Assembly: GCF_011734195.1 (NCBI RefSeq)
Contig: NZ_JAANTH010000002.1
Location: forward strand, 372,001 to 436,000
Source of the DNA: Halobacterium sp. R2-5
Lineage (GTDB): Archaea > Halobacteriota > Halobacteria > Halobacteriales > Halobacteriaceae
Reading direction: 5' to 3'
DNA: 64,000 nt
Shown here piece after piece: positions 9,227-17,216 of this stretch. Under the pieces are notes generated by a model. The model was not told where the DNA came from. It made no database searches and worked only from the letters and a program-made list of their open reading frames with translations. The translations under genes and the position numbers were made by a program. Every line of letters begins with the position of its first letter. Position 1 is the first letter of the stretch.

Positions 9227-10351
9227 CTAGTCGTCGCCGTGCCGTCTGTGGCCCTTGCCGTTCCCCTTCTCGTGGCCTTTGCCCTTCCCGGGGTGGTCGC
9301 CGTTGTTGCCCTTTCCTTTGCCCTTCCCCGGGTGGTCGTCGTCCTCTTCTTCTTCCTCGTCTTCTTCCTCTTCGTCCTCCTCCTCCTCATCGTCATCATC
9401 TTCGTCTTCTTCGTCTTCTTCGTCATCTCCGTCTTCCTCTTCTTCGTCCTCATCGTCGCCTTCGTCCTCGTCGCTGTCTCGGTCGTCGTCTTTCTCTTCG
9501 TCTTCCTGCTCCTCTTCGTCCTCAGTCTCCTCCTCGTTCTCCTCTTCCTCCTCCCTTTCCTCGTCGTCGCTCTGCTCTTCGTCGTGGTCCTCGTCCGCCT
9601 GCTCGTCTCCGTCGTCGGTCTGGTCGTCGCTCCCGTCGCCGCCCGTGCCGTCGGTCGAGCACGCGCCCCGGCGGAGGACGACTGGCTCGTCGAGCGCGAG
9701 CGACGTCCGGTCCGGGTCGGAAAGCGACCCCGACAGGACCTCCCACGCGGTGATTTCGCCGTCGTAGTGCTCGCCGTCGAGGGCCGCGGCGTCGTTGAAC
9801 GCCGGCTCGATGCGGAGTTCGAGGTCGGGCTGGTCGGCGAGCCCGCGGTAGACGCCGCCGTCCGTGCGGCTCGCGCCCCACGTCCAGTCGATAGCCGCGG
9901 TGCCGTCCCCGGTCACCCAGCGGTCGAAGTTCGATTCGCCGTCGTAGTAGTCGTCCCTGACGACCCACTCGCCGTCGACCGGGAGGCCGGTTATTTCGAA
10001 CGTCGCGGACCCGCCGTCGGTCTCGTCGCCGTACTCGTCGTGGACGAGCACGAGGCTGAGACCGTTCGGGCCGTCGTAGAGGAACAGGATGCTCGTGTCC
10101 GGGCGCTGTAGCTCGGTGAGACCCGCGGCGCTGAAGTCGCTGTCGTCGGTGTTCCAGTCGTACAGTTCCTCGACGGGGGCGTCCCCGGACAGCGGCGTCA
10201 CGGGGACGCAGCGGTCGCCCTGTTCGAGCGCGAACGACTCGTCGGCCGCCGCGCCTGACCCGGACGCGACGCCGAGCCCGGCGAGCGTCAGGCCGATGGT
10301 TCCGAGGAACGAGCGCCGCGATGTCGGTGTGCCCTGGCTGTCGCGCTGCAT
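9227..10351 (-). CDS. Tat-exported protein with a roughly 110-residue Asp/Glu tract and HPGKGKG tail
   Basis: A 374-residue secreted protein. It starts MQRDSQGTPTSRRSFLG, a good twin-arginine signal, cut after an Ala-rich core (SGSGAAA) with no lipobox Cys. The globular part (about 30-235) includes DTSILFLYDGPNGLSLVLVH and NFDRWVTGDGTAAIDWTWG, suggesting a beta-rich extracellular domain. Residues from about 240 to 345 are almost only Asp and Glu with scattered Ser, Gln and Lys. The end is a basic Gly/Lys/His tail (HPGKGKGKGNNG twice). Several haloarchaeal secreted proteins carry such HPGKGKG endings; role unknown. The coding strand of the tract is an extreme purine run (GAA/GAC/GAG codons, about 9340-9600). 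Confidence 0.8.
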   Translation of the reverse strand: MQRDSQGTPTSRRSFLGTIGLTLAGLGVASGSGAAADESFALEQGDRCVPVTPLSGDAPVEELYDWNTDDSDFSAAGLTELQRPDTSILFLYDGPNGLSLVLVHDEYGDETDGGSATFEITGLPVDGEWVVRDDYYDGESNFDRWVTGDGTAAIDWTWGASRTDGGVYRGLADQPDLELRIEPAFNDAAALDGEHYDGEITAWEVLSGSLSDPDRTSLALDEPVVLRRGACSTDGTGGDGSDDQTDDGDEQADEDHDEEQSDDEEREEEEENEEETEDEEEQEDEEKDDDRDSDEDEGDDEDEEEEDGDDEEDEEDEDDDDEEEEDEEEEDEEEEEDDDHPGKGKGKGNNGDHPGKGKGHEKGNGKGHRRHGDD

Positions 10352-10501
10352 GCCCTCGTAGACGCGGGATACCCGGATTGTAATGAGACGCCTACTGAGC
10401 GTACTCGCCGCTCGAACGCGAACAGGACCGGAGAATGAGGGTAGCGTGGCTACCCGGCAGGAAAGAGAGAAAAACCGCTCGCAGCTCACGCCGCGGGGCC
10501 G

Positions 10502-10786
10502 TTAGTTGATGTGGCCTTCTTCGCGGAGCTGGTCGGCGTCCTGCTCGTCGTAGCGCCACTCGATGTTGGCCTTCTCGTCCTGCCAGTCCCACGGCTCCAC
10601 GAGGACGACGTCGCCCTCGTTGATCCAGGTGCGGTACTTCATGCGGCCGGGGATGCGGCCCATCCGGTTCTCGCCGTCCTCGCACCGCACTCGCACGTGA
10701 TTCCCGCCGTTGTGTTCCGTCACGACGGCGAAAAGCTCGTCTCCGTTGGGCATCCGCAGGTTGCGGCGCCCGGATTCTTCGCTCAC
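10502..10786 (-). CDS. eif1A: Translation initiation factor aIF1A
   Basis: A 94-residue S1/OB-fold factor that binds the small ribosomal subunit A site and promotes initiator tRNA and start-codon selection. The OB core is clear: [34 protein letters not shown] and [11 protein letters not shown], which are family-diagnostic. Its length is normal for archaeal aIF1A. The start is GTG (10784-10786), and a TTTAAAT-like TATA element at 10810-10816 lies about 25-30 nt upstream, so the mRNA is probably leaderless. Confidence 0.97.
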   Translation of the reverse strand: MSEESGRRNLRMPNGDELFAVVTEHNGGNHVRVRCEDGENRMGRIPGRMKYRTWINEGDVVLVEPWDWQDEKANIEWRYDEQDADQLREEGHIN

Positions 10787-10809
10787 ACCTACTGTAGCCG
10801 TCCGAGACG

Positions 10810-10816
10810 TTTAAAT
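10810..10816 (-). promoter_or_regulatory. TATA element of eif1A
   Basis: The minus-strand ATTTAAA at this site is 25-30 nt from the GTG start, consistent with leaderless initiation. Confidence 0.5.
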
Positions 10817-10912
10817 GAACGGGGAGGCGTGGTACCACGAGTCATCCGACGCGGCCGGATTGCTGCTGTCGAAACGTAGAAGCGTTCCACCGCCGAGAGT
10901 GGAGACGAACTG

Positions 10913-11872
10913 ATGGTCGACGTCCTCGGCATTTTCCTCGGCGCGGTCGGCCCTATCGTCGCCATCGCCGGCGTCGGCTACGTCCTCGGGACGTTCAAGG
11001 ACGTCGACCCGGGACCGCTGAACACGGCGGTCGTCTACGTGCTCGCGCCCGCGCTCGTCTTCCACAGCCTCGCAGTCACCGAACTCGCGGCGTCGACGCT
11101 CCAGTGGTTGACCGTCGGCATCGTCGCGTTCACGGTCGCGATGTGGGCCGTCGGGGAGTTCGCCGGCCGCCTGCTCGGCGAGCGGGAGCCGATTCTGAGC
11201 GCGCTCGTGCTCACCGTGATGTTCACGAACGCCGGCAACCTCGGCATCCCCGTCTCGGACTTCGCGTTCGGCGGCGTCGGCCGACAGACCGCGGTCGTCT
11301 TCCTCTCCGTGCAGTCCGTGCTCATGTACACCCTCGGCGTCTACGTCGCCTCCCGGAGCGGGGGTTCGCCGGGGCTCGCGGGCGTCAAGCGGGTGTTCCG
11401 GCTCCCGCTCGTGTACGCCGTCGTCGCTGCGCTCGGCGCCCGAGCGCTCGACCTCGTCCCGCCGACCTCCAACGCCGGCATGGAGGCAATCCAGCTCACC
11501 GGCGATGCCTCCATCCCCATCATGCTGCTCATCCTCGGTGTCCAGCTCGCGCGCACCGACGCCGGCACCGCCGTCTCCCGCACGTGGTCGGCGACCGTGC
11601 TGCGACTCGGCGTCGCGCCCGTGGTCGGTCTCGCCGTCGCGCTCGTGCTCCCCTTCGGAGACGCGACGGTCGCGCGCGTGTTCGTCCTCGAAGCCGCGAT
11701 GCCGGCGGCCGTCACCCCAGTCATCCTCGTCGGCGAGTTCGCCGCGGGCGTGCGCTCCGACGGCGTCTCAGTCCCCGAGTACGTCTCGACGTGCGTGCTC
11801 GTCACGACGCTGCTCGGCGTACCCGTGCTGACGGCGCTCATCGCGGTGCTGCAGTCGGGCGTCGTGCTCTAG
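10913..11872 (+). CDS. AEC-family (auxin efflux carrier type) permease
   Basis: A 319-residue integral membrane protein with about ten hydrophobic helices in two five-helix halves. The first half opens with FLGAVGPIVAIAGVGYVLG and contains TNAGNLGIPVSDFAFG, which corresponds to the Asn-Gly-Pro crossover of the family. The second half contains AMPAAVTPVILVGEFA, the matching crossover. AEC proteins export or exchange organic anions such as malate or malonate; the haloarchaeal substrate is unknown. The stop codon shares its CTAG with the stop of the convergent gdx gene. Confidence 0.9.
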   Translation: MVDVLGIFLGAVGPIVAIAGVGYVLGTFKDVDPGPLNTAVVYVLAPALVFHSLAVTELAASTLQWLTVGIVAFTVAMWAVGEFAGRLLGEREPILSALVLTVMFTNAGNLGIPVSDFAFGGVGRQTAVVFLSVQSVLMYTLGVYVASRSGGSPGLAGVKRVFRLPLVYAVVAALGARALDLVPPTSNAGMEAIQLTGDASIPIMLLILGVQLARTDAGTAVSRTWSATVLRLGVAPVVGLAVALVLPFGDATVARVFVLEAAMPAAVTPVILVGEFAAGVRSDGVSVPEYVSTCVLVTTLLGVPVLTALIAVLQSGVVL

Positions 11873-12198
11873 GCGTGCCCGCTGCCGGTCACCTGGAGGC
11901 CCGCGATGCCGACGACCACCAGCCCGATGCAGGCCGCGCGCACGACGGACACCGGCTCGTCGAAGAGGTAGACGCCGAGAATCGCCGTGGAGACCGCGCC
12001 GATGCCCGTCCACACCGCGTACGCCGTGCCGACCGGAATCTGTTCGACGGCCCGCGACAGCAGGTAGACGGAGATACCCATCGCCGCCAGCGTCGCGACC
12101 GACGGCAGCGGCTCCGTGAACCCGTCCGTGTACGCCAGTCCGATCGCCCACACGGTCTCGAACAGTCCGGCGACGAGCAACACCAGCCACGGTGACAT
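11869..12198 (-). CDS. SMR-family exporter, Gdx/SugE type
   Basis: A 109-residue protein with four membrane helices of the small multidrug resistance family. The central SMR glutamate is present in AGLFETVWAIGL (Glu14) together with the Trp17 typical of the Gdx subgroup. LPSVATLAAMGIS and PVGTAYAVWTGIGAV also match Gdx rather than EmrE. Characterised bacterial Gdx proteins exchange guanidinium for protons as dual-topology dimers; that activity is inferred here. Start taken at ATG 12196-12198 (MSPWLVLL), ten codons inside a longer frame, because the membrane helix begins there. Confidence 0.9.
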   Translation of the reverse strand: MSPWLVLLVAGLFETVWAIGLAYTDGFTEPLPSVATLAAMGISVYLLSRAVEQIPVGTAYAVWTGIGAVSTAILGVYLFDEPVSVVRAACIGLVVVGIAGLQVTGSGHA

Positions 12199-12247
12199 GG
12201 CCGGAGTGTCGCCGCTCGCCTCCCTCAACGTGTCGGTCCCGGCAGCG

Positions 12248-13438
12248 TCAGTTCGTGGTGACGATCTCGACGACGTCCCGCGGGTCGAGCTCGTGGTCGG
12301 CCGCTATCTGGCGGTTCGCGCGGCAGTCCTTCGCGTGCAGGAAGCCGTCGCCGACGTCGCTGTGGACGTGGTACGCGAACTCCTCGGCGGTCGCGCCCGC
12401 CGGCAGCAGGAAGACGTCCGGGAGCACGCGGCCGTCGGTCGTCCCGAGGCCGTTCGCCGACCCCGGGAAGACGGGGACGACGCCGAGCTCGTCGAACAGC
12501 GCGGTTTCGAGCGCCTGCTGGACGCCCGTGCCGCCGAACTCGTCGAGGAACTCCCGGATGGATTCGAGGCCGGCGGCCTGCTCGTCGCCGACGTCGCCCG
12601 TGATCTCGAAGTCGTCGCTGCCCGGGAGGTAGTCGACGACGCCGCCCTCGCTGGCCTGCTTGAGCGCCTTCTCGGCGTGCGCGCTCGTCGGTACGATGGT
12701 CAGATGTTCGTAGTCGGGGTCGTTCGTGATCTCCTCGTAGTTCGCCTGCGCCGCCGGCGTGTCCATCTTGTTCGCCGCGACGACCATCGGCTTCGTGCGC
12801 TTGCGGATCTCGCGAGCGAGCGCCATCCGGTCCTCGTCGTCCCACGTCGCGGGGTCGAGTTCGAGGCCCAGCGAGAGGATGACCTGCTTGATCTCCTCGT
12901 CGGTGGTGCGGAACGCGCTCATCTGCTCGGCGAGTTCGACTTCGAGCGCGGTCTCGCCGGCGTGCTGGCCCTCGAAGCGCTCGATTCCCTTCTCGAGGAT
13001 GTCGAGGTACCACTGGTCGAGTTCGTCTTCGAGGAAGTCGATGTCCTCCCGGGGGTCGTGGCCCTCGGTCGCCTCGCCCTCCATGTCCGTCGTCCCGGAG
13101 AAGTCGACGACGTGGACGAGCACGTCCGCCTCGTTGAGGTCCGTGAGGAACTGGTTCCCGAGGCCCTTGCCCTCGTGGGCGCCCGGGATGAGCCCCGCGA
13201 CGTCCACGAGCTTCGTCGGCACGAACCGCGTGCCGTCCTCGCAGTACCCCGTCGAGGGGGTGCACGTCTCGCCGAACTCCGGGGCCGCGCAGTCCACTCG
13301 CACGTACGCCTCGCCGACCGCCGGGTCGATCGTCGTGAACGGGTACGCGCCCTCCGGCACGTCGTTCATCGTCGCCGCGTTGAAGAACGTGGACTTCCCG
13401 ACGCTGGGCTTGCCCACGAGCCCAATCCGATAACTCAT
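12248..13438 (-). CDS. ychF: YchF/OLA1-family GTP/ATP-binding protein
   Basis: A 396-residue Obg-related P-loop NTPase. The G1 motif is GKPSVGKST (residues 9-17), G3 is DVAGLIPGA with the YchF-typical HEGKGLGNQFL, and the base-recognition motif is NKMD. Bacterial and eukaryotic YchF/OLA1 prefer ATP and associate with ribosomes. A TGS domain follows at the C-terminus (LPAGATAEEFAYHVHSDVG). The long helical insert (DFLEDELDQWYLDILEKGIE) is normal. It is transcribed alone, divergent from the cupin gene. Confidence 0.95.
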   Translation of the reverse strand: MSYRIGLVGKPSVGKSTFFNAATMNDVPEGAYPFTTIDPAVGEAYVRVDCAAPEFGETCTPSTGYCEDGTRFVPTKLVDVAGLIPGAHEGKGLGNQFLTDLNEADVLVHVVDFSGTTDMEGEATEGHDPREDIDFLEDELDQWYLDILEKGIERFEGQHAGETALEVELAEQMSAFRTTDEEIKQVILSLGLELDPATWDDEDRMALAREIRKRTKPMVVAANKMDTPAAQANYEEITNDPDYEHLTIVPTSAHAEKALKQASEGGVVDYLPGSDDFEITGDVGDEQAAGLESIREFLDEFGGTGVQQALETALFDELGVVPVFPGSANGLGTTDGRVLPDVFLLPAGATAEEFAYHVHSDVGDGFLHAKDCRANRQIAADHELDPRDVVEIVTTN

Positions 13439-13555
13439 TGGCGGACACAGTGGACCGTCGTACAAACGGGTTGCTACCCGCGCTCGGTCTGTGAGTGGCT
13501 GGCACGCCGCACGAGCGTCGAACGACCTTTCGCCCCGCAGCGCCCAGTACGGCGC

Positions 13556-13930
13556 ATGGAAGCGCGCTCGCTCGCTGAGGCCTTCGAGTCGTTCGAGGAG
13601 ACGTGGGAGCCCCGCCTGCTCGCGGAACTGAACGGCCAGCACGTGAAGGTCGCGCGGCTGGACGGCGAGTTCGTCTGGCACGCCCACGAGGACGCCGACG
13701 AGCTGTTCTACGTCGTCGACGGCGACCTCACGGTCGAGTACCGCGAGGACGACCGGGAGGACGCCGTCCACCTCGGCCCCGGCGACCTGACGGTCGCGCC
13801 GGCGGGCGTCGAGCACCGCCCGGTCGCCCACGAGGAGACGAAGGTCGTGCTGTTCGAGCCGGCTGGGACGACGAACACGGGCGACAGCGAGGACGAGGAG
13901 CTGACCGCCGACGAGCTCGAACGGCTCTAG
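13556..13930 (+). CDS. Cupin-domain protein
   Basis: A 124-residue single-domain cupin. Motif 1 is FVWHAHEDADELFYVVDG, giving His42, His44 and Glu49 as probable metal ligands. Motif 2 is GDLTVAPAGVEHRPV, giving the fourth ligand His. A short acidic tail follows. Such small cupins bind divalent metals and may be isomerases, dioxygenases or binding proteins, so the substrate cannot be told. Its stop overlaps the stop of the convergent membrane-protein gene by 4 nt (13927-13930). Confidence 0.9.
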   Translation: MEARSLAEAFESFEETWEPRLLAELNGQHVKVARLDGEFVWHAHEDADELFYVVDGDLTVEYREDDREDAVHLGPGDLTVAPAGVEHRPVAHEETKVVLFEPAGTTNTGDSEDEELTADELERL

Positions 13931-14796
13931 ATGCCGCCGCGGAACCGGTCTTGGAGCCCGGACTGGCTCGCCGCGTCGGTGTCGCCGACATCGAAGTCGA
14001 CGTTCTCGAAGTAGTGGGGCGGCTCGCCCGTGGTCGCGTACTCGTAGAGCGCGACCTTCGCGATGCCGTTCAGCGTGGACGCGACGACGAACGCGACCAC
14101 CACGAGCGGCAGGCCGACCGCGGCGGCGACGGCGAAACTGCCGGAGACGAGGAAGGCGAGGGCGGCGACCGCGACGACGCCGAGGAAGAGGACGCCGTGG
14201 ACGAAGCCGAGGCCGAACTCCGCGCCGAGGGACTCGCCCCACGTGTCGCGGACGATGTCCGTGCTCCGGCCGAACACGCCCCGGATGGTCTCGTCCTCGA
14301 AGACGACCACCGGGACGACGAAGTACGTGACGACCGCCCACGACACGCTCAGCAGCGCGCCGACGACGACCGTCGCGAGGTTGTCCGACTCCTGGAGCGC
14401 GCGCACGACGAGGCCGACGACGGTGCTCAGCACCGCCCACGCGAACAGCGTGCCCTTGTGCTCCCAGGCCGCGGAGACGCCGCCGCGCACGCTCGGCTCG
14501 CGGCCCTCCATCACCTCGCGGGTCGCGAACATCAGCCCCGCGGTGAACAGCACGGCGACGAACGACGCGCCGAAGTAGCCGATTGCGAGCGCGGCGTACA
14601 TCGCGGCTTCCGGCGCGTTCGCGAGCACAGCGAGCGGGACCAGCCCGAGGCCGGTGCCGAACGCCAGCAGGAAGAACGCGACGCCGCCCGCGCCCGCGAA
14701 CACCGGGAACCACAGCAGGCTCGGGTGGTCGCGGAGGAGCGTGACGCTGTCACGGGCGAGCGTGATACCCGTCCAGAGGCGGCTTCGGAGGCCCAT
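13927..14796 (-). CDS. DUF6159-like multi-spanning membrane protein
   Basis: A 289-residue membrane protein with about six helices, beginning MGLRSRLWTGITLARDSVTLLRDHPSLLWFPV. That amphipathic start followed by a helix is characteristic of the haloarchaeal DUF6159 family. A conserved-looking loop (VVVFEDETIRGVFGRSTDIVRDTW in two parts: FEDETIRGVFGRS, IVRDTWGESLG) joins the helices. The C-terminal tail is cytosolic. No enzymatic motif is visible; the function is unknown. Start at 14796 rather than 14817 is preferred because the family begins with the amphipathic helix. Confidence 0.8.
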   Translation of the reverse strand: MGLRSRLWTGITLARDSVTLLRDHPSLLWFPVFAGAGGVAFFLLAFGTGLGLVPLAVLANAPEAAMYAALAIGYFGASFVAVLFTAGLMFATREVMEGREPSVRGGVSAAWEHKGTLFAWAVLSTVVGLVVRALQESDNLATVVVGALLSVSWAVVTYFVVPVVVFEDETIRGVFGRSTDIVRDTWGESLGAEFGLGFVHGVLFLGVVAVAALAFLVSGSFAVAAAVGLPLVVVAFVVASTLNGIAKVALYEYATTGEPPHYFENVDFDVGDTDAASQSGLQDRFRGGI

Positions 14797-14914
14797 AGCC
14801 GCTCGTTGCGCGGGCACGGGCTTCAGTCCCGTCCCGCGTTCGCAGCCGCCGCGAACGGGAGCGAGGAGCGCGGACAGCGACAGCCCTTACTGCGATGACG
14901 ACGACAGTAGTGGT

Positions 14915-15733
14915 ATGAACCGCCGCGCGTTCCTCGCAGCCAGCGCCACGGGGTCGCTGGCCGCCGTGTCGGGCTGTCTCGGGCTGTTCGGCTCTTCGGC
15001 GTCGTCCGTGAACCACGTCGGCAACCTCGACGCGGAGTTCCACGCGAACACGTCGCTGCCCGAGGACGACGACCCCGCCGACGGCTACCCGCCGGAGCAC
15101 GGCGACCCCGGACAGCGTACCGTCGACCCGTCGTCGTTCCCGACGACCACCGCGAACGGCGAGACGATCCGGCTCGCGCCCATCGATGTGGCGCGGTACT
15201 GGCACCAGCGCGCCGACGCGCGCTTCGTGGACGCCCGCGGCACCGACTACTACGAGCAGGCGCACATCTACGGCGCAGTGAGCAGCCCCGCCCAGCGCGG
15301 CTCCTCCGGCGGCGGCATCAGCGGGTGGGCCAAGGACGACCGCATCGTCTGTTACTGCGGCTGCCCGCACCACCTCTCGTCGGTGCGCGCGTCCGCGCTC
15401 CAGCAGGCCGGCTTCTCGAACGTCTTCGTCATCGACGAGGGGTTCGGACCGTGGCGGAACAACGGCTACGCGATGCGCGGCACGACGTTCGCCGCGCCGC
15501 AGGAGGCCCTCATCGAGGGCGAGGTCGACCCCCAGTACGCCGACGAGTACGCGTGGGCGACTCACGAGCCCACCGGCCAGTCGGAGGCCGCGCCCATCGC
15601 CGAGGACGGCAGCTTCGAGGTCCACTTCAAGTTCTACGACCTCCCCTCGGACGCCCCGATTCTCGTCCAGACGCCCGCCTTCGAGGTCACGCGCCCGCTC
15701 GCCGACCTGGAGGGCGCGGTGCTCACGGGCTGA
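14915..15733 (+). CDS. Exported lipoprotein with a rhodanese-like domain
   Basis: A 272-residue protein with a Tat-type signal (MNRRAFLAASATGSLAAVSG) and a lipobox Cys (VSGCLG), so it is probably anchored outside the membrane. The middle is a rhodanese fold: FVDARGTDYYEQAHIYGAV, then the active-site loop IVCYCGCPHHLSS, with Cys-Tyr-Cys-Gly-Cys at the catalytic position, and ALQQAGFSNVFVIDEGF. The triple-Cys loop is unusual for a sulfurtransferase and could bind a metal. The C-terminal 90 residues form a separate beta domain (FEVHFKFYDLPSDAPILVQ). It may carry sulfur or sense redox state; the substrate is unknown. Confidence 0.88.
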   Translation: MNRRAFLAASATGSLAAVSGCLGLFGSSASSVNHVGNLDAEFHANTSLPEDDDPADGYPPEHGDPGQRTVDPSSFPTTTANGETIRLAPIDVARYWHQRADARFVDARGTDYYEQAHIYGAVSSPAQRGSSGGGISGWAKDDRIVCYCGCPHHLSSVRASALQQAGFSNVFVIDEGFGPWRNNGYAMRGTTFAAPQEALIEGEVDPQYADEYAWATHEPTGQSEAAPIAEDGSFEVHFKFYDLPSDAPILVQTPAFEVTRPLADLEGAVLTG

Positions 15734-15776
15734 CGCTCCCGGAAGCGTTACGCCGAGTCGCGCCGTCGTCTCCGTC

Positions 15777-16451
15777 ATGACGACAACGGTAGCGGTGACC
15801 GGAGCGACCGGCGGCCTCGGGGAAGCGGTCGCGCGGGCGTTCGCCGACGAGGGCGCGACGGTCGTTGTGGGCGGGCGGGACCGGGACGCGCTCGACGCGC
15901 TCGCCGCGGAACTGGGCGGCGAGTCGCTGCGGACGGACGTCCGCGACGAGTACGAGCTCGAACGCCTGCTGGAGCGGGCGTCGAAGGCCGGCGACGGCTC
16001 CGGCGTCGACGTCTTGGTCCCCTGCGCCGCAGTCTACCATGGGGACGCGGGCGAGACGCCGCTCCCCGGGGAGTCCTACAGCGCGTTCGACGACACGATG
16101 CGGACGAACGCCCGGGGCGTGTTCGCGGCCGTCCGCGAGGCGCTCCCGCACATGGACGAGACGGGGCGCGTGGTGATTCCGACCGGGAGCGTCGGCCGCG
16201 ACGCGGACGCCGGATTCGGCGCGTACGCCGTCTCGAAGGCCGCCGTAGAAGGGATCATGCGGCAGTTCGCGGCGGACTGCGAGCAGGCGGTCGGCTGCGT
16301 CGACCCGGGCGCCGTCGACACCGCACTCCACGGGATGGGCGGCCGCGGCCCCGGGGACGTCGCGGGGCTGTTCACGTGGGCGGCCTCCGCGCCCGACCGC
16401 CTCGACGGCGCGGTCCTGGACCTCGCGGACTGGCGGGCGGCGACCGCGTAG
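15777..16451 (+). CDS. Short-chain dehydrogenase/reductase
   Basis: A 224-residue SDR. The cofactor motif is TGATGGLG (residues 8-15), and GGRDRDAL after beta-2 suggests NADP(H). The catalytic Ser-Tyr-Lys set is seen as IPTGSVGRDADAGFGAYAVSK. After this comes CVDPGAVDTAL, the usual PG motif. It is somewhat shorter than the 250-residue norm, with a compact C-terminus. The substrate is not predictable. The stop abuts the stop of the convergent DUF2071 gene. Confidence 0.9.
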   Translation: MTTTVAVTGATGGLGEAVARAFADEGATVVVGGRDRDALDALAAELGGESLRTDVRDEYELERLLERASKAGDGSGVDVLVPCAAVYHGDAGETPLPGESYSAFDDTMRTNARGVFAAVREALPHMDETGRVVIPTGSVGRDADAGFGAYAVSKAAVEGIMRQFAADCEQAVGCVDPGAVDTALHGMGGRGPGDVAGLFTWAASAPDRLDGAVLDLADWRAATA

Positions 16452-17135
16452 TCAGACCACGCGCACCTGCTCGGCGGTGACGTCCACGCCGGGGCTGTAG
16501 AGGAGGTGCGGGACCGAGTTCGGGTGCTCGAAGCCGTTCGCGGCGAAGAGGTCGTTCGTGCGGAACGTCGCGTCGGCGTGCGCGACCCGCCACGGGTCGT
16601 GGCTGACCTCGCCGCGGAACACCCGCGAGCTGCCCGCCGCGTAGAAGCGATAGCGCTCCACGAGGAACTCCTCGAACGTGCCCGGGGCGGGCTCCTCGGG
16701 CTCGCCGACGGGCCGGTAGGTCGCGTCGAAGTCGAGGTCGGAGACGCCGGAGTGCGTGCGGTGGCTGCGGAAGTCGAGGGTGTCGCCGCGGCGCTCGACG
16801 CGCATCTCCGCGCGGTAGTACGGCAGCCGGAACAGCAGCCGGGCGAGCGCGACGCCGAGGCGGTCGTTCGCGTCGAGGTTGAAGAAGAAGACGCCGTGCC
16901 CGGCGTCCCCGGTGACGTACGTGCGGAGGTTGAGCTCGCCGAACGTCCGGCCGATAGACGCGGGGACGCCGAACGGCCGTACGTCCCCCATCACGAACGG
17001 CACCACGGAGAGCCACGCGCGCCCGTCGAACGTGTCCACGTCGAGGCCGGCGGGGAGTCGGGTCGCTATCACGTCGGGGTCCACGGGCCAACTCGCGACG
17101 AGCACGTCCCGCCACTCCATCGAGACGACGTCCAT
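16452..17135 (-). CDS. DUF2071 (YqjF-like) protein
   Basis: A 227-residue protein matching the DUF2071 family, related to the acetoacetate-decarboxylase-like fold. Diagnostic text is VASWPVDPDVIATRLPAGLDV (20 of these from ASWPV on) near the start, RTFGELNLRTYV in the middle, and VFFFNLDANDRLGV. The conserved RLPYYRAEM segment follows. Enzymatic function is not established for the family. Start taken at ATG 17133-17135 (MDVVSMEW); a second ATG five codons later is equally possible. Confidence 0.88.
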   Translation of the reverse strand: MDVVSMEWRDVLVASWPVDPDVIATRLPAGLDVDTFDGRAWLSVVPFVMGDVRPFGVPASIGRTFGELNLRTYVTGDAGHGVFFFNLDANDRLGVALARLLFRLPYYRAEMRVERRGDTLDFRSHRTHSGVSDLDFDATYRPVGEPEEPAPGTFEEFLVERYRFYAAGSSRVFRGEVSHDPWRVAHADATFRTNDLFAANGFEHPNSVPHLLYSPGVDVTAEQVRVV

Positions 17136-17184
17136 ACGCCCCGTGGGGCCCCTGGGGTCTTCGGCGTGCCGGCCAACCGACACG

Positions 17185-17213
17185 CTATTAACATCGGAGA
17201 TTATATTATTAAT
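17185..17213 (+). promoter_or_regulatory. Promoter region of the ZIP transporter gene
   Basis: CTATTAA at 17185-17191 lies 26-32 nt before the ATG at 17217, the expected TATA position. A second A/T block, TTATATTATTAAT (17201-17213), covers the likely transcription start. Metal-responsive control is possible but is not shown by a recognisable operator. Confidence 0.45.
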
Positions 17214-17216
17214 CGA

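Noticed and set aside
9223-9800. Poly-Ser and poly-Val/Phe frames opposite the Asp/Glu tract
   Set aside because: They arise from reading the GAA/GAC/GAG run on the other strand or in another frame (TCC, TTC). They have no promoter and the acidic frame has the Tat signal.
11869-12198. Guanidine riboswitch upstream of the gdx/sugE gene
   Set aside because: The start is only a short distance from the ychF gene end with no structured leader visible, and these riboswitches are bacterial.
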